Part shown: positions 39,891 to 49,830 of the stretch, one piece after another | Position numbering within the stretch: position 1 is the stretch's first letter | Layout: each line of letters opens with the position of its first letter | NCBI GenBank assembly: GCA_913061515.1 | Contig: CAJXSF010000003.1 | Location: 54,912-118,911, forward strand | Direction: 5' to 3' | Length of the DNA: 64,000 nt | Origin: an uncultured Gammaproteobacteria bacterium | Lineage (GTDB): Bacteria > Pseudomonadota > Gammaproteobacteria > Pseudomonadales > Pseudohongiellaceae | Translations under genes and position numbers: made by a program | The notes under the pieces: generated by a model | What the model saw: the letters and a program-made list of their open reading frames with translations, nothing else | Told to the model about the DNA's origin: nothing | Database searches by the model: none

Positions 39891-42674
39891 ATGCACGCAA
39901 CTTCAAAATTTAAATTGAAAGCTTGCAGTTCGCTGTCAGTGCTTATTAGCACATTGATGGTTTCAACCGTTACAAGTGCACAAGAACCATCTGCAGAAGT
40001 TGAATCAATTGTTATTACCGGGTCGCGTATTGCTCGTGACGGGTATAACGCGCCAACACCTGTATCAGTGCTAAGCACCGAAGATATACAAGCAGACGCT
40101 CCTGGTAGCATCGCGGATTTTGTTAACACACTTCCTTCAGTAAAAGGTAGTACTACAGCATCATCTTCATCTGGTGGCTTAAGCAGTGGTTCAGCGGGAA
40201 TCGCTGCATTGAATTTGCGTAATCTAGGCACAGGTAGAACCCTTGTACTTTTTGATGGACAACGGTCTGTAACCTCAGGCTCAAGTGGCCAAGTAGATAC
40301 GAATACCTTTCCACAATCACTGATATCACGAGTTGAAGTTGTTTCTGGTGGTGCATCTGCGGCATACGGTTCTGATGCAGTCGGTGGTGTCGTTAACTTT
40401 ATCCTCGATAGAGACTATACCGGTGTTAAATCTAGTGTGCAGTATGGTGAATCAACTTATGGAGATAACCCAAACGAGAAAGTAGAAATTACTGCAGGTT
40501 TTCCTTTTGCCGATGGTGATGGCCATGTGTTGTTAAGTGGCGATATATTTAGATCAGAAGGAGTGCATTACACTTCTCGAGATTGGAATCTAAAAGGTTA
40601 CCAGGGCATGTTAAACCCTTATCGCGGTCAAGCCGGTCAGCCTTATTTTGTTGTGTCAGAAAATGTAGGTATTTCGGTATACACCCCAGGTGGCCTAATT
40701 ACTTCCGGATCCTTGAAAGGGACCTACTTTGGGACTAATGGTGCGGTCAGTCAACTTGATTACGGTGTGGCTGCGGGTAACTGGATGTTAGGCGGTGACT
40801 GGGATTACGCCACTTCGGGAATACGAGGAACTAACTCCTTAGCCGCTGACAACGCACGCGACAGTTTGTTTGGCCGAGTTAGCTATATGTTAACGCCAGA
40901 AACTGAAGTGTTCTTTCAAGCCTCTACTGCCGGCTATGAAGGGGAAAGTTATTATATTAATCCAACCGATCGAAATCGCGTTATCTATGCAGACAATGCG
41001 TATTTACCAACGTCTATATCGCAAGCTTTAGCTGCTGCGGGCGAAGACTCGTTTCTACTAGGTACTAGCAACGAGGACATGCCTGCTTCGGGTAGTAACA
41101 ATAAGCGGGATACGACACGATTTGTTGTTGGTGCCAATGGTAGCTTTGATGCAATGAATCTAGGATGGGATTGGGATGTCTATTATCAACGAGGAATAAC
41201 GGAGACAGACGAGCACCAATTTCCGACTTATAACTTCGCTAAACTAACACTTGCTACCGATGCGGTTGTAGATCCTGCAAGTGGCGAAATTGTTTGTCGA
41301 TCAACGCTTAGTGACCCTAGTAACGGTTGTGTACCGCTGAATCGATTTGGTGTAGGAGTTGCCAGTGAAGCGGGGCTAGATTATGTGATGGGTCGTCCGC
41401 GTCGTGAACAAGAGTTCACGCAAGATGTTGCTGCCTTTAATTTCAGCACTAGTGAAATTACTGGGTGGGCAGGTCCAATCTCACTGGCTTTTGGAGCTGA
41501 GTGGCGTAAAGACACTATCGATGGAAAAGTTGATCCAATCTACGATAGTGGTTGGAAGTACGGTAACTATAAAGTTACAACCGGTGAGGTTGATGTGGCT
41601 GAGGCCTACATCGAAACCGTTTTTCCAATCTTTGAAGGCTTAGAGTTTAACGGTGCAGTGCGTTATACCGACTACAGTGAGTCCGGTGGTGTTACAACTT
41701 GGAAAACAGGTCTAACTTACACTCCTATCGACGATATTACATTCCGTGCGACCCAGTCGCGTGATATTCGTGCGCCTAATCTCAGTGAGCTTTTTGACAA
41801 AGGCACAGCGCGTACAAATGCTGTAAGTATCAATGGAACATCAATGGCATTTGTACAAAACTTACAAGGTAGCACAGCCGTAGGTCCAGAAGAGGCCGAC
41901 ACGTTAGGCCTAGGGTTAGTATATCAATCGAGCATCTTAGACGGGTTCTCTGCAGCTATAGACTACTTTGATATTCAAGTAGAGGGCTTGATTAGCTTTG
42001 TTGGTGCCCAGAGCGTCGCAGATTTCTGTTACTTCGACGGTATACAACGCTACTGCGATAACATAATTTTTGAGAACGGCACCTTGAGTCGCATTAACTT
42101 GCTTTATGAGAACTTAAACAGCCGAACTGTTAAAGGGGTCGACTACGAAGCTTCTTATCGATTCCCGCTGGCCGGTGGTGATGTTAGTTTGCGTGCTCTT
42201 GCCACTAACTATAGTGAATATGTTACTGACAATGGTGTAACTGCAATCGATGCTGCTGGATCAAACGCAGGCAATACACCTGATTGGGCTTATCGACTCA
42301 CCGCTGGTTACTCTTACGATACATGGAGTTTTAACTTGACTGCGCGAGGAGTTAGCGACGGTGTCATTAGCAACGCCTATATTGAATGTCAGACAGATTG
42401 TCCTGTTAGCACTTCGCCTAACTTTACAATCAACGACAATAGTATTCCTGGTGAAGTTTATTATGACGCATATGTGTCGAACTCTTTCACTGTCGGGGAT
42501 ACAGATGCCCAGCTGTTCTTATCTGTGAAGAATCTAATGAACACAGATCCAGTGTTGATTGGTTATCCGGCTAACCAAGGGTCGGAAAACCGCCCTGGAT
42601 ACCTACCAACAAATCGCAGTCTTTATGATGTGATGGGAAGAACATATCGCTTGGGTGTTCGCGTAGATTTTTAA
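39891..42674 (+). CDS. TonB-dependent outer-membrane receptor 2
   Basis: 927 residues, exactly the length of receptor 1 and roughly three quarters identical or better by eye. GGAGG sits upstream of the ATG. Plug motifs VESIVITGSRI, NLRNLGTGRTLVLFDGQRSV and VEVVSGGASAAYGSDAVGGVVNFIL; C-terminus GRTYRLGVRVDF. Differences cluster in extracellular-loop-like stretches (for example around 300-420 and 640-670), as expected if ligand range has diverged. It is followed by an efficient terminator. Confidence 0.93.
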   Translation: MHATSKFKLKACSSLSVLISTLMVSTVTSAQEPSAEVESIVITGSRIARDGYNAPTPVSVLSTEDIQADAPGSIADFVNTLPSVKGSTTASSSSGGLSSGSAGIAALNLRNLGTGRTLVLFDGQRSVTSGSSGQVDTNTFPQSLISRVEVVSGGASAAYGSDAVGGVVNFILDRDYTGVKSSVQYGESTYGDNPNEKVEITAGFPFADGDGHVLLSGDIFRSEGVHYTSRDWNLKGYQGMLNPYRGQAGQPYFVVSENVGISVYTPGGLITSGSLKGTYFGTNGAVSQLDYGVAAGNWMLGGDWDYATSGIRGTNSLAADNARDSLFGRVSYMLTPETEVFFQASTAGYEGESYYINPTDRNRVIYADNAYLPTSISQALAAAGEDSFLLGTSNEDMPASGSNNKRDTTRFVVGANGSFDAMNLGWDWDVYYQRGITETDEHQFPTYNFAKLTLATDAVVDPASGEIVCRSTLSDPSNGCVPLNRFGVGVASEAGLDYVMGRPRREQEFTQDVAAFNFSTSEITGWAGPISLAFGAEWRKDTIDGKVDPIYDSGWKYGNYKVTTGEVDVAEAYIETVFPIFEGLEFNGAVRYTDYSESGGVTTWKTGLTYTPIDDITFRATQSRDIRAPNLSELFDKGTARTNAVSINGTSMAFVQNLQGSTAVGPEEADTLGLGLVYQSSILDGFSAAIDYFDIQVEGLISFVGAQSVADFCYFDGIQRYCDNIIFENGTLSRINLLYENLNSRTVKGVDYEASYRFPLAGGDVSLRALATNYSEYVTDNGVTAIDAAGSNAGNTPDWAYRLTAGYSYDTWSFNLTARGVSDGVISNAYIECQTDCPVSTSPNFTINDNSIPGEVYYDAYVSNSFTVGDTDAQLFLSVKNLMNTDPVLIGYPANQGSENRPGYLPTNRSLYDVMGRTYRLGVRVDF

Positions 42675-42680
42675 TCTCAA

Positions 42681-42710
42681 CAGGGTGCGCTAGGCGCACC
42701 CTTTTTATTT
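42681..42710 (+). terminator. Rho-independent terminator after TonB receptor 2
   Basis: Perfect 8-bp stem GGGTGCGC / GCGCACCC with TAG loop, followed by TTTTTATTT. Confidence 0.93.
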
Positions 42711-42726
42711 ACATGGGGTAGGTAGT

Positions 42727-45231
42727 ATGTTGCAAACGCTGTTAGAGTTTGAAAAGGTTAAAGCTGTTTTTCTTGTTTTTTCTAAGCGTTTTTTCATACT
42801 ACTTGCTCTTTATCTTTTCGGTTTTCTATCACCCACTGCCAGTCTTGCACAGTCAAGTCTAGCTGACGCTAGCCGTGAGTTTGACAAAAATTCCGGTTTT
42901 ATTCCTTTTTATTGGAATGAAGACACAGGTGAGGTTCTGTTAGAAATCTCGCAGTTCAATCAAGATGTTCTATATTACGTATCTGCTGCCACTGGCGCTG
43001 GTTCGGTTGAACTTGGTCTAGACAGAGGCATTCTTAGTAGTGTCGTCATTCACTTTGAAAGAATCGCCGATGAAGTTCTAGTAGTACAACAGAATCTTGA
43101 ATATCGTAGTTTGGGTGGTGATTCTGCAGCCGCTGCTAATGTTGAACTTTCATTTCCAGTTTCCGTACTGGCAAAATTGCCAATTATTGCTGAGGAAAAC
43201 GGCACTGTTTTAGTGTCGGCAAACTCGCTATTCTTGCGGGACGCTGGCGCTTTAGAGACCCGTTTACGTCGAGCCAATCAAGGGAGCTTTCGCTTTGATG
43301 GCGGCCGTAGTAGTTTTTATCCACTGCGCATGAAAGCTTTTCCCGATAATACCGAGATAGAAACCATCTCAACGTTCAGTGTTGATAATCCAGGGATGGC
43401 TTCGAATAATGTAACGGCCAACAATAATACCCTGAGTGTGCGTATCCATCACTCGTTCTTAAGAGCACCAGAGGGTTATATTCCAAGACTTGCCGATTCG
43501 CGTATTGGTGTTAGCACGATAGATTTTCGCAACTATGCTGAGAGCGTTAATAATAGTACCCAAACAGAGTGGGTTACGCGTTGGAGATTAGAGAAAAAAG
43601 ACCCTAGTGCTCCTATGAGTGACCCTATAAAACCAATTGTTTTTTATATGGATCCTGCCATTCCGGAACCAGTACGCAGCGCGATGAAAGAAGGGACATT
43701 ATGGTGGAACGAAGCATTTGCAGCTGCAGGTTTTTCCAATGCCGTGCAAGTTCGAGATCCTACTCCCGAAATGGACCCAATGGATATTCGCTATGCTTGG
43801 GTTCTTTGGATAGATAGAGATGAACGTGGGTTTTCCAGTGGTGGCACCTTTCGAGATCCACGTACAGGTGAAATCTTAGGCTCAAAAACTCGTATGGATT
43901 CACATCGAATTAGAACGATTGCGAATTACTATGAAGCGTATACACCAGTGCCAGAGTCCTTCGAATCGGGTGAGATGCAAGAGTCGCTATCGCCTGAAGA
44001 TTTTCTGGGCGATATGCCACAAGCACAAGCCGAGATGGTTTTGTTACGACAAGCCCTCTTAACAGCACACGAGCTTGGTCACGTTCTGGGCTTTGGCCAT
44101 AACTGGGCCTCCAGTATCAATGATCGTGCTTCAGTCATGGAATACCCAACACCAAGAGTTAAAGTCGTTGATGGAAAGCTAGACCTTAGCGAATCCTTCG
44201 AATACGGCATCGGTTTATATGACAAGTTCATGGCACGGTATGCCTACACACAGTTGAGCCCTAAAAATGAAGCTGTAGAGCTAGATCAGATAATCAAAGA
44301 AATGCGTGAAGCAAATATTCTTTATGTACCATCGTCAGATCCGCGTTGGTCTTGGTACGACGATAGAGCAACGCCAACTGAATACCTTCAGGAGACGATG
44401 GCTGCTCGCCAAATTATGATGGCTCAATATGGTGTCAATAATCTAGATATGGGTGAGCCGATTGGTGAGCTTAGAGATATAAGAATGTGGATGAATTATT
44501 TGCATCATCGTTACGCAATCGAAGCAGGGCAACGCTATATCGGAGGGATGTATCACAACTTTGTTGTAAAAGGAGAAAGCTTACCCGCGACCGAAATGGT
44601 ACCTGCCAGTTTACAAAGAGATGTTCTAGAACTTCTAATGGAGGCCATTCAACCTGAGAGCTTGCAAATATCAGAATCATTGCTACGCCAATTGACGGTC
44701 ACGCCTGGGACGAATCTTGAGGATTTGTCGTCAAACTATGCTTTTGATCAAATAGGCGCCGCAAGAATTCTGTCGGCAATGATTATTGAGCCTTTGCTCA
44801 CAGCGCAGAAGAGCAGCAGAATGGTGTCTCTAGCAGACAGAGATCCGAGTACTTTAACGCTTCCTGAATTGACCTCTGTGTTATTAGAAAATACTTGGTT
44901 TGCGCAGAACGATATCGACCCTCAACTGGCTAGCCTGCGCAGAGTGACCCAATCGGTTACTTTGCATTCTTTGATGATGCTAGGTGCAGATGATGACGCA
45001 AGTCCTGAAGTACGTGCCTACATTCTTGATCTACTCCACTTCTTGGAATCGAATTTACGTAATATGGATGTTCCTTCTGAGCCTCTCGCGGGTGCCCATT
45101 ATCGACAAGCAGTGAGAGATATTAATCGTTATCTAGCTGCTCCTGAGGATTTTGGACTAGAGTCATCTGCTGGAGGTTGGGGGGGGCGACCAAGATCGCG
45201 ATTCCCGCTGCCACCAGGCCCTCCTTTATAA
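42727..45231 (+). CDS. Exported zinc metallopeptidase (DUF5117/DUF4953 type)
   Basis: 834 residues; long N-terminus with a hydrophobic signal ending near ASLAQ. An N-terminal DUF5117-like beta domain (~45-330) is followed by a metzincin-type catalytic part with HELGHVLGFGH (448-458) and a Met-turn-like SVMEYP starting at about 469. The C-terminal portion continues with an alpha-rich region and ends in a Gly/Pro/Arg-rich tail. Both the HExxHxxGxxH motif and Met-turn are intact, so activity is likely. GGGGTAGGT precedes the ATG. It follows the TonB receptors and may process the peptides they import. The protease group is established as putative only; substrate unknown. Confidence 0.88.
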   Translation: MLQTLLEFEKVKAVFLVFSKRFFILLALYLFGFLSPTASLAQSSLADASREFDKNSGFIPFYWNEDTGEVLLEISQFNQDVLYYVSAATGAGSVELGLDRGILSSVVIHFERIADEVLVVQQNLEYRSLGGDSAAAANVELSFPVSVLAKLPIIAEENGTVLVSANSLFLRDAGALETRLRRANQGSFRFDGGRSSFYPLRMKAFPDNTEIETISTFSVDNPGMASNNVTANNNTLSVRIHHSFLRAPEGYIPRLADSRIGVSTIDFRNYAESVNNSTQTEWVTRWRLEKKDPSAPMSDPIKPIVFYMDPAIPEPVRSAMKEGTLWWNEAFAAAGFSNAVQVRDPTPEMDPMDIRYAWVLWIDRDERGFSSGGTFRDPRTGEILGSKTRMDSHRIRTIANYYEAYTPVPESFESGEMQESLSPEDFLGDMPQAQAEMVLLRQALLTAHELGHVLGFGHNWASSINDRASVMEYPTPRVKVVDGKLDLSESFEYGIGLYDKFMARYAYTQLSPKNEAVELDQIIKEMREANILYVPSSDPRWSWYDDRATPTEYLQETMAARQIMMAQYGVNNLDMGEPIGELRDIRMWMNYLHHRYAIEAGQRYIGGMYHNFVVKGESLPATEMVPASLQRDVLELLMEAIQPESLQISESLLRQLTVTPGTNLEDLSSNYAFDQIGAARILSAMIIEPLLTAQKSSRMVSLADRDPSTLTLPELTSVLLENTWFAQNDIDPQLASLRRVTQSVTLHSLMMLGADDDASPEVRAYILDLLHFLESNLRNMDVPSEPLAGAHYRQAVRDINRYLAAPEDFGLESSAGGWGGRPRSRFPLPPGPPL

Positions 45232-45261
45232 GTAAATTTCTGAAAGATAGTGTGAATTGTT

Positions 45262-45281
45262 CCCCAGCCCTATGGTTGGGG
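45262..45281 (+). other. Stem-loop between metallopeptidase and gcvT
   Basis: CCCCAGCC pairs with GGTTGGGG (one G-T) around CTAT, followed by ATTTACGTTT. It may be a weak terminator. It is too small to be a glycine riboswitch. Confidence 0.5.
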
Positions 45282-45326
45282 ATTTACGTTTGAGATGTTG
45301 GAATATTATAGGAAGCCAGACTAGTT

Positions 45327-46418
45327 ATGAACAAACGCACTGCATTGTATGAAAATCACATTAACGCCAACGCCAAAATGGTCGATTTTTCTGGCTGGGA
45401 TATGCCAATCCATTATGGCTCTCAACTAATGGAACATCGCGTAGTCCGCGAAGATTGTGGCGTGTTTGATGTCTCCCATATGACCGTTGTCGATATTCGT
45501 GGGCAGGACAGTCAGATATTTCTTCAAAAACTCCTTTGTAACGATGTAGCTAAACTGACTGAACTTGGTAGGGCACTTTACTCTGGAATGCTTAATCACG
45601 AGGGTGGTGTTATCGATGATCTTATAGTTTATAAGATGGAGGAGGGGTATCGCATGGTAGTGAACTGTGCGACGCGGGAGAAAGATCTTGAGTGGATAAG
45701 AGATATAGCAGATTCATTTTCAGTAGTGGTTCTTGAGCGCCCCGAAATGAGTATATTGGCAATTCATGGCCCTAACTCGATTGATAAAGTGTGCGCAATC
45801 TTAGCTGAAGAAGATGCTGCAAAAGTCAAGTCGCTAGTAAATTTTAAGGGCGTTTTATGTGGTGACTGGTTTATCGCAAGAACTGGATATACCGGTGAAA
45901 AAGGATTAGAGCTCATTTTTCCAGAAACCTTTGCGCCAATGTTTTGGGAAAAGCTCATGGCAGCTGGCATCAAACCGGTAGGTTTGGGTGCCCGAGATAC
46001 CTTACGGCTAGAAGCAGGAATGAATCTTTACGGACAAGATATGGATGAAAGCATTAGTCCACTTTCTGCCAACATGGAATTTGCAGTTGCATGGGAACCG
46101 ACAAGCCGTGATTTTATCGGTCGAAGTGCACTAACAGAATTAAAGCAAAAGCAAGCAGACGGCAATCTTCCTATTATGGTCGGACTAGTATTAGAGGATC
46201 GTGGGGTTCTCAGAGCTGGTCTCAAAGTTATTACAGACAAAGGGGAGGGAGTCATAACCAGCGGTAGTTTCTCACCAACCTTAAATCAATCTATTGCTCT
46301 TGCCCGTGTTCCTCAAGGCTGTACACAATGCCATGTTGAGTTGCGTGGAAAATTGCTACCTGTTCTGCTTGGCAAACCAGGGTTCGTCCGTTTTGGCAAA
46401 AAAGTATTTCAATCTTAA
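45327..46418 (+). CDS. gcvT: Glycine cleavage system aminomethyltransferase (T protein)
   Basis: Transfers the methylene group from aminomethyl-lipoyl GcvH to tetrahydrofolate, releasing ammonia. 363 residues, normal. Motifs: MVDFSGWDMPIHYGSQLMEHRVVREDCGVFDVSHM at the N-terminus (listed in part), FIARTGYTGEKGLELIFP, and the GLGARDTLRLEAGMNLYGQDMDE folate-binding region; C-terminal GSFSPTLNQSIALARVP. First gene of gcvT-gcvH-gcvP. The nearest purine-rich stretch (AGGAA) is rather far from the ATG, so translation initiation may be modest. Confidence 0.97.
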   Translation: MNKRTALYENHINANAKMVDFSGWDMPIHYGSQLMEHRVVREDCGVFDVSHMTVVDIRGQDSQIFLQKLLCNDVAKLTELGRALYSGMLNHEGGVIDDLIVYKMEEGYRMVVNCATREKDLEWIRDIADSFSVVVLERPEMSILAIHGPNSIDKVCAILAEEDAAKVKSLVNFKGVLCGDWFIARTGYTGEKGLELIFPETFAPMFWEKLMAAGIKPVGLGARDTLRLEAGMNLYGQDMDESISPLSANMEFAVAWEPTSRDFIGRSALTELKQKQADGNLPIMVGLVLEDRGVLRAGLKVITDKGEGVITSGSFSPTLNQSIALARVPQGCTQCHVELRGKLLPVLLGKPGFVRFGKKVFQS

Positions 46419-46447
46419 TCAGATAAGGCATTCAAAGTGAGGTTTTC

Positions 46448-46828
46448 ATGTCGAAAATTGATCAATACAAATTTACACGTAGTCACGAATGGGTTCGAGT
46501 TAATGAAGACAACACGGCCACTATTGGGATAAGTGATTTTGCCCAATCGGCACTCGGTGACATTGTATTCGCAGAACTCCCAGAGGTTGGAAGTGAGGTG
46601 AAAGCCAACGAATCGGTCGCCATTGTGGAGTCTGTCAAGGCCGCTTCTGATATCTACAGCCCATTAGACGGAGAGGTATTGGAAATTAATTCAGTTCTAG
46701 GTGATGCTCCCGAAACACTCAATGAATCTCCCTACGAAGACGGATGGCTTTTCAAAATTGCGATTAACGATGTCGCTCAATTAGAAGAACTATTGAACTT
46801 TGAAACATATCAGAATCTGTATAAATAA
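46448..46828 (+). CDS. gcvH: Glycine cleavage system H protein
   Basis: Lipoylated shuttle protein. 126 residues, normal. Lipoyl Lys64 lies in IVESVKAASDIYSP. GAGG is seven bases ahead of the ATG. It lies 29 bases after gcvT and 37 before gcvP, so the three genes form one operon. The L protein (lipoamide dehydrogenase) is not encoded here and is normally shared with 2-oxoacid dehydrogenases. Confidence 0.98.
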   Translation: MSKIDQYKFTRSHEWVRVNEDNTATIGISDFAQSALGDIVFAELPEVGSEVKANESVAIVESVKAASDIYSPLDGEVLEINSVLGDAPETLNESPYEDGWLFKIAINDVAQLEELLNFETYQNLYK

Positions 46829-46865
46829 AGGACGTCGTGTCAACCATATTTCATAAAGGTGTTTA

Positions 46866-49808
46866 ATGAATTCACGAACCATCCCTGACTCAAAGTTCAG
46901 CGCTGCTACCTTTACGTCTGAATCGCTATCAATACTGCAACAAAGTGAGCTGTTCTCTCGACGACATATAGGCCCGAACTCATCTGAGATTCGAGAGATG
47001 TTGGATTTTCTTGAAGTTGAATCTTTGCAAGAACTAGTCGAAAAGACGGTTCCAGCATCAATCTTATACGGTGTACCGTTGGCGTTATCGCCTGCATTGA
47101 CTGAGGAGCAGTCGCTCAGAAAATTACACACTATCATGGATCAAAATCAGAGTTTTAGGTCTTATATTGGGCTAGGTTATTACAAAACTCGTACTCCAAA
47201 TGTGATCCTTCGAAATGTTCTTGAAAATCCAGGCTGGTACACAGCATATACGCCATATCAGTCTGAAATTTCACAAGGTCGACTTGAATGTCTGCTGAAC
47301 TTTCAACAGATGGTACTTGATCTCACTTCTATGGAGTTGGCAAATGCCTCTTTATTAGATGAGGCAACTGCTGCGGCAGAAGCCATGGCTCTAGCTAGAA
47401 GAGTTTCAAAAAATAAACAGTCAAATCTATTTTTCGTCGAGGAGAGCTGTTTCCCGCAGACCATTGATGTATTGAAAACACGCGCGAAGTGTTTTGGTTA
47501 CGAGCTGCACATTGGGAAAATTGAGCAGTTAGAAAACCTTGACGTATTTGGGGCTATATTCCAATACCCCGATAGTAAAGGGGAAGTAAGTGATTTTACG
47601 CGCGTTATCGCGTCATTACATGCTCGCGATTCGATTGCAATATTTGCGGCTGATTTGTTGGCTCTGACTGTTTTAAAGCCCCCAGGTGAGATGGGAGCTG
47701 ATGTGGTGGTTGGTAGTTGTCAACGCTTTGGTGTTCCTATTGGATTTGGCGGACCCCATGCTGCATATTTTGCAACAAAAGATGAATACAAACGCGCAGT
47801 GCCGGGTCGAATCATCGGAGTAACAAAAGACTCGCGTGGAAAGCGATCTTTAAGAATGGCAATGCAAACCCGCGAACAACACATTCGCCGCGACAAAGCA
47901 AATAGCAACATATGTACAGCACAAGTATTGCTTGCGATTATTTCCGCGCTCTATGCAATGTATCATGGACCTAGGGGATTACAGAACATTGCAAAACGCG
48001 TTCATAGAATGACGCAAATTCTGGTGAAGCATTGCATTGAAAATGGACTAAATGTTTTGAACTCATCGTATTTCGATACATTTACGATTCAGCTTGATGT
48101 TCAAACCTTTGCTGCAGTGGTCAAACGTAGTAGTCAGTTAGGTATTAATTTTCGAGTGAATGAAAGTCTACTTCAAATTGGGATTAGTTTGGACGAAGCC
48201 ACTGATGCCACAGACCTAGAGCTTATAAACTCTGTTTTATTTGGTGCACAGAGTACGCCTTTAGATATTGATAGTTTAGATGCATTGTCGATGGCCGAGG
48301 GTAGTATAGGATTTTCACAGGGTCTTGAACGTCAATCCGATTTTTTGAGCCACCCTCATTTCAATCGCTATCACAGCGAAACGGAAATGTTGCGATTACT
48401 TAAACGACTCGAGAACAAAGACATCTCCCTATGCCAATCAATGATTCCTCTTGGGTCCTGCACTATGAAATTGAATGCAAGTGCTGAGATGATCCCATTA
48501 AGCTGGTCGAAAATCAGTGACCCACACCCTTTTGCGCCTGCGTCGCAGAACTTGGGGTACAAAGAGGTGATAGAAGATCTAGAGAAAATGCTGATTGAGA
48601 TCACAGGCTATGATGCTGTGAGTATGCAGCCTAACTCGGGTGCTCAAGGTGAGTATGCAGGCCTGTTGGCTATCAGCAATTATTTAGAAGCCATCGGACA
48701 AGGCCATCGCGATATTTGCCTAATTCCTTCTTCAGCGCATGGAACCAACCCAGCTAGTGCATTAATGATTGGTATGAAAGTTGTGGTTGTTGCTTGTGAT
48801 GAAAATGGCAATATAGACCAAGGAGATCTAGAAACGAAAGCCATTCAACACAAAGATAATTTGGCCGCGTTAATGATTACCTATCCTTCGACACATGGGG
48901 TATTTGAAGAGGGTGTACGGCGTGTCTGCGAAATAGTCCACGACTGCGGTGGCCAGGTTTACTTAGATGGGGCGAATCTCAACGCGATGGTCGGAGTTGC
49001 TCGTCCTGGAGATATAGGTGCAGATGTTTCGCACGTTAACTTACACAAGACCTTCTGTATTCCCCATGGTGGTGGGGGGCCAGGCATGGGCCCCATCGGG
49101 GTAAAGGCGCATTTGGCACCCTATTTGCCAGGTCATTCACTTGTGAAGATGTCTGACGAGCTTGAGGGGAATTCCGCTGTGTCAGCTGCACCTTGGGGGA
49201 GTGCGAGCATTTTACCCATCTCATGGATGTATATTGCGATGATGGGGCCGCAAGGTTTGTTAGAGGCGACTCAAGTGGCAATTCTTAACGCGAATTATAT
49301 TGCCAAAAAACTTTCTTCGGCATACGAGGTTTTGTATCAAGGTCGTAATGGCATGGTGGCACACGAGTGCATTATCGATATTCGCGGCATCAAGGCAGCA
49401 ACAGGGATTTCGGAAGAAGATCTAGCGAAACGACTAATGGATTATGGTTATCACGCCCCAACAATGTCGTTTCCAGTAGCGGGTACCTTAATGATAGAGC
49501 CAACAGAAAGTGAATCAAAAGAGGAGATTGATCGCTTTATTGCCGCTATGCTGTCTATCCATAACGAGATTCAGCAAGTGCGCACAGGCGCTATGGATGC
49601 AAGTGTGAATCCGCTAAAGTATGCTCCACATACCTTGGCTGACTTAGTCGATGATCAATGGCAAAGACCGTACTCAAAACAACTTGCTGTATTTCCAGCT
49701 CCCTGGTTGCTAGAGGCAAAATACTGGCCCACTGTCAATCGAGTTGATAATGTCTATGGGGATCGCAATTTGATATGTTCGTGCCCCCCCTTGGAAGATT
49801 ATGTATGA
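46866..49808 (+). CDS. gcvP: Glycine dehydrogenase (decarboxylating), P protein
   Basis: PLP enzyme that decarboxylates glycine and loads aminomethyl onto GcvH. 980 residues, the fused single-chain form, with an N-terminal extension of about 25 residues before [12 protein letters not shown] Lys728 lies in [23 protein letters not shown]. Other motifs: [29 protein letters not shown] region, [13 protein letters not shown] and [15 protein letters not shown] precedes the ATG. The C-terminal Gly-Arg region [13 protein letters not shown] is typical. It completes gcvTHP; the symporter follows 22 bases later. Confidence 0.97.
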   Translation: MNSRTIPDSKFSAATFTSESLSILQQSELFSRRHIGPNSSEIREMLDFLEVESLQELVEKTVPASILYGVPLALSPALTEEQSLRKLHTIMDQNQSFRSYIGLGYYKTRTPNVILRNVLENPGWYTAYTPYQSEISQGRLECLLNFQQMVLDLTSMELANASLLDEATAAAEAMALARRVSKNKQSNLFFVEESCFPQTIDVLKTRAKCFGYELHIGKIEQLENLDVFGAIFQYPDSKGEVSDFTRVIASLHARDSIAIFAADLLALTVLKPPGEMGADVVVGSCQRFGVPIGFGGPHAAYFATKDEYKRAVPGRIIGVTKDSRGKRSLRMAMQTREQHIRRDKANSNICTAQVLLAIISALYAMYHGPRGLQNIAKRVHRMTQILVKHCIENGLNVLNSSYFDTFTIQLDVQTFAAVVKRSSQLGINFRVNESLLQIGISLDEATDATDLELINSVLFGAQSTPLDIDSLDALSMAEGSIGFSQGLERQSDFLSHPHFNRYHSETEMLRLLKRLENKDISLCQSMIPLGSCTMKLNASAEMIPLSWSKISDPHPFAPASQNLGYKEVIEDLEKMLIEITGYDAVSMQPNSGAQGEYAGLLAISNYLEAIGQGHRDICLIPSSAHGTNPASALMIGMKVVVVACDENGNIDQGDLETKAIQHKDNLAALMITYPSTHGVFEEGVRRVCEIVHDCGGQVYLDGANLNAMVGVARPGDIGADVSHVNLHKTFCIPHGGGGPGMGPIGVKAHLAPYLPGHSLVKMSDELEGNSAVSAAPWGSASILPISWMYIAMMGPQGLLEATQVAILNANYIAKKLSSAYEVLYQGRNGMVAHECIIDIRGIKAATGISEEDLAKRLMDYGYHAPTMSFPVAGTLMIEPTESESKEEIDRFIAAMLSIHNEIQQVRTGAMDASVNPLKYAPHTLADLVDDQWQRPYSKQLAVFPAPWLLEAKYWPTVNRVDNVYGDRNLICSCPPLEDYV

Positions 49809-49830
49809 TAAAAAAAATTAGGAGATAGAC

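Noticed and set aside
45232..45326. Glycine riboswitch ahead of gcvT
   Set aside because: Only a short hairpin is present; none of the conserved paired elements could be found.
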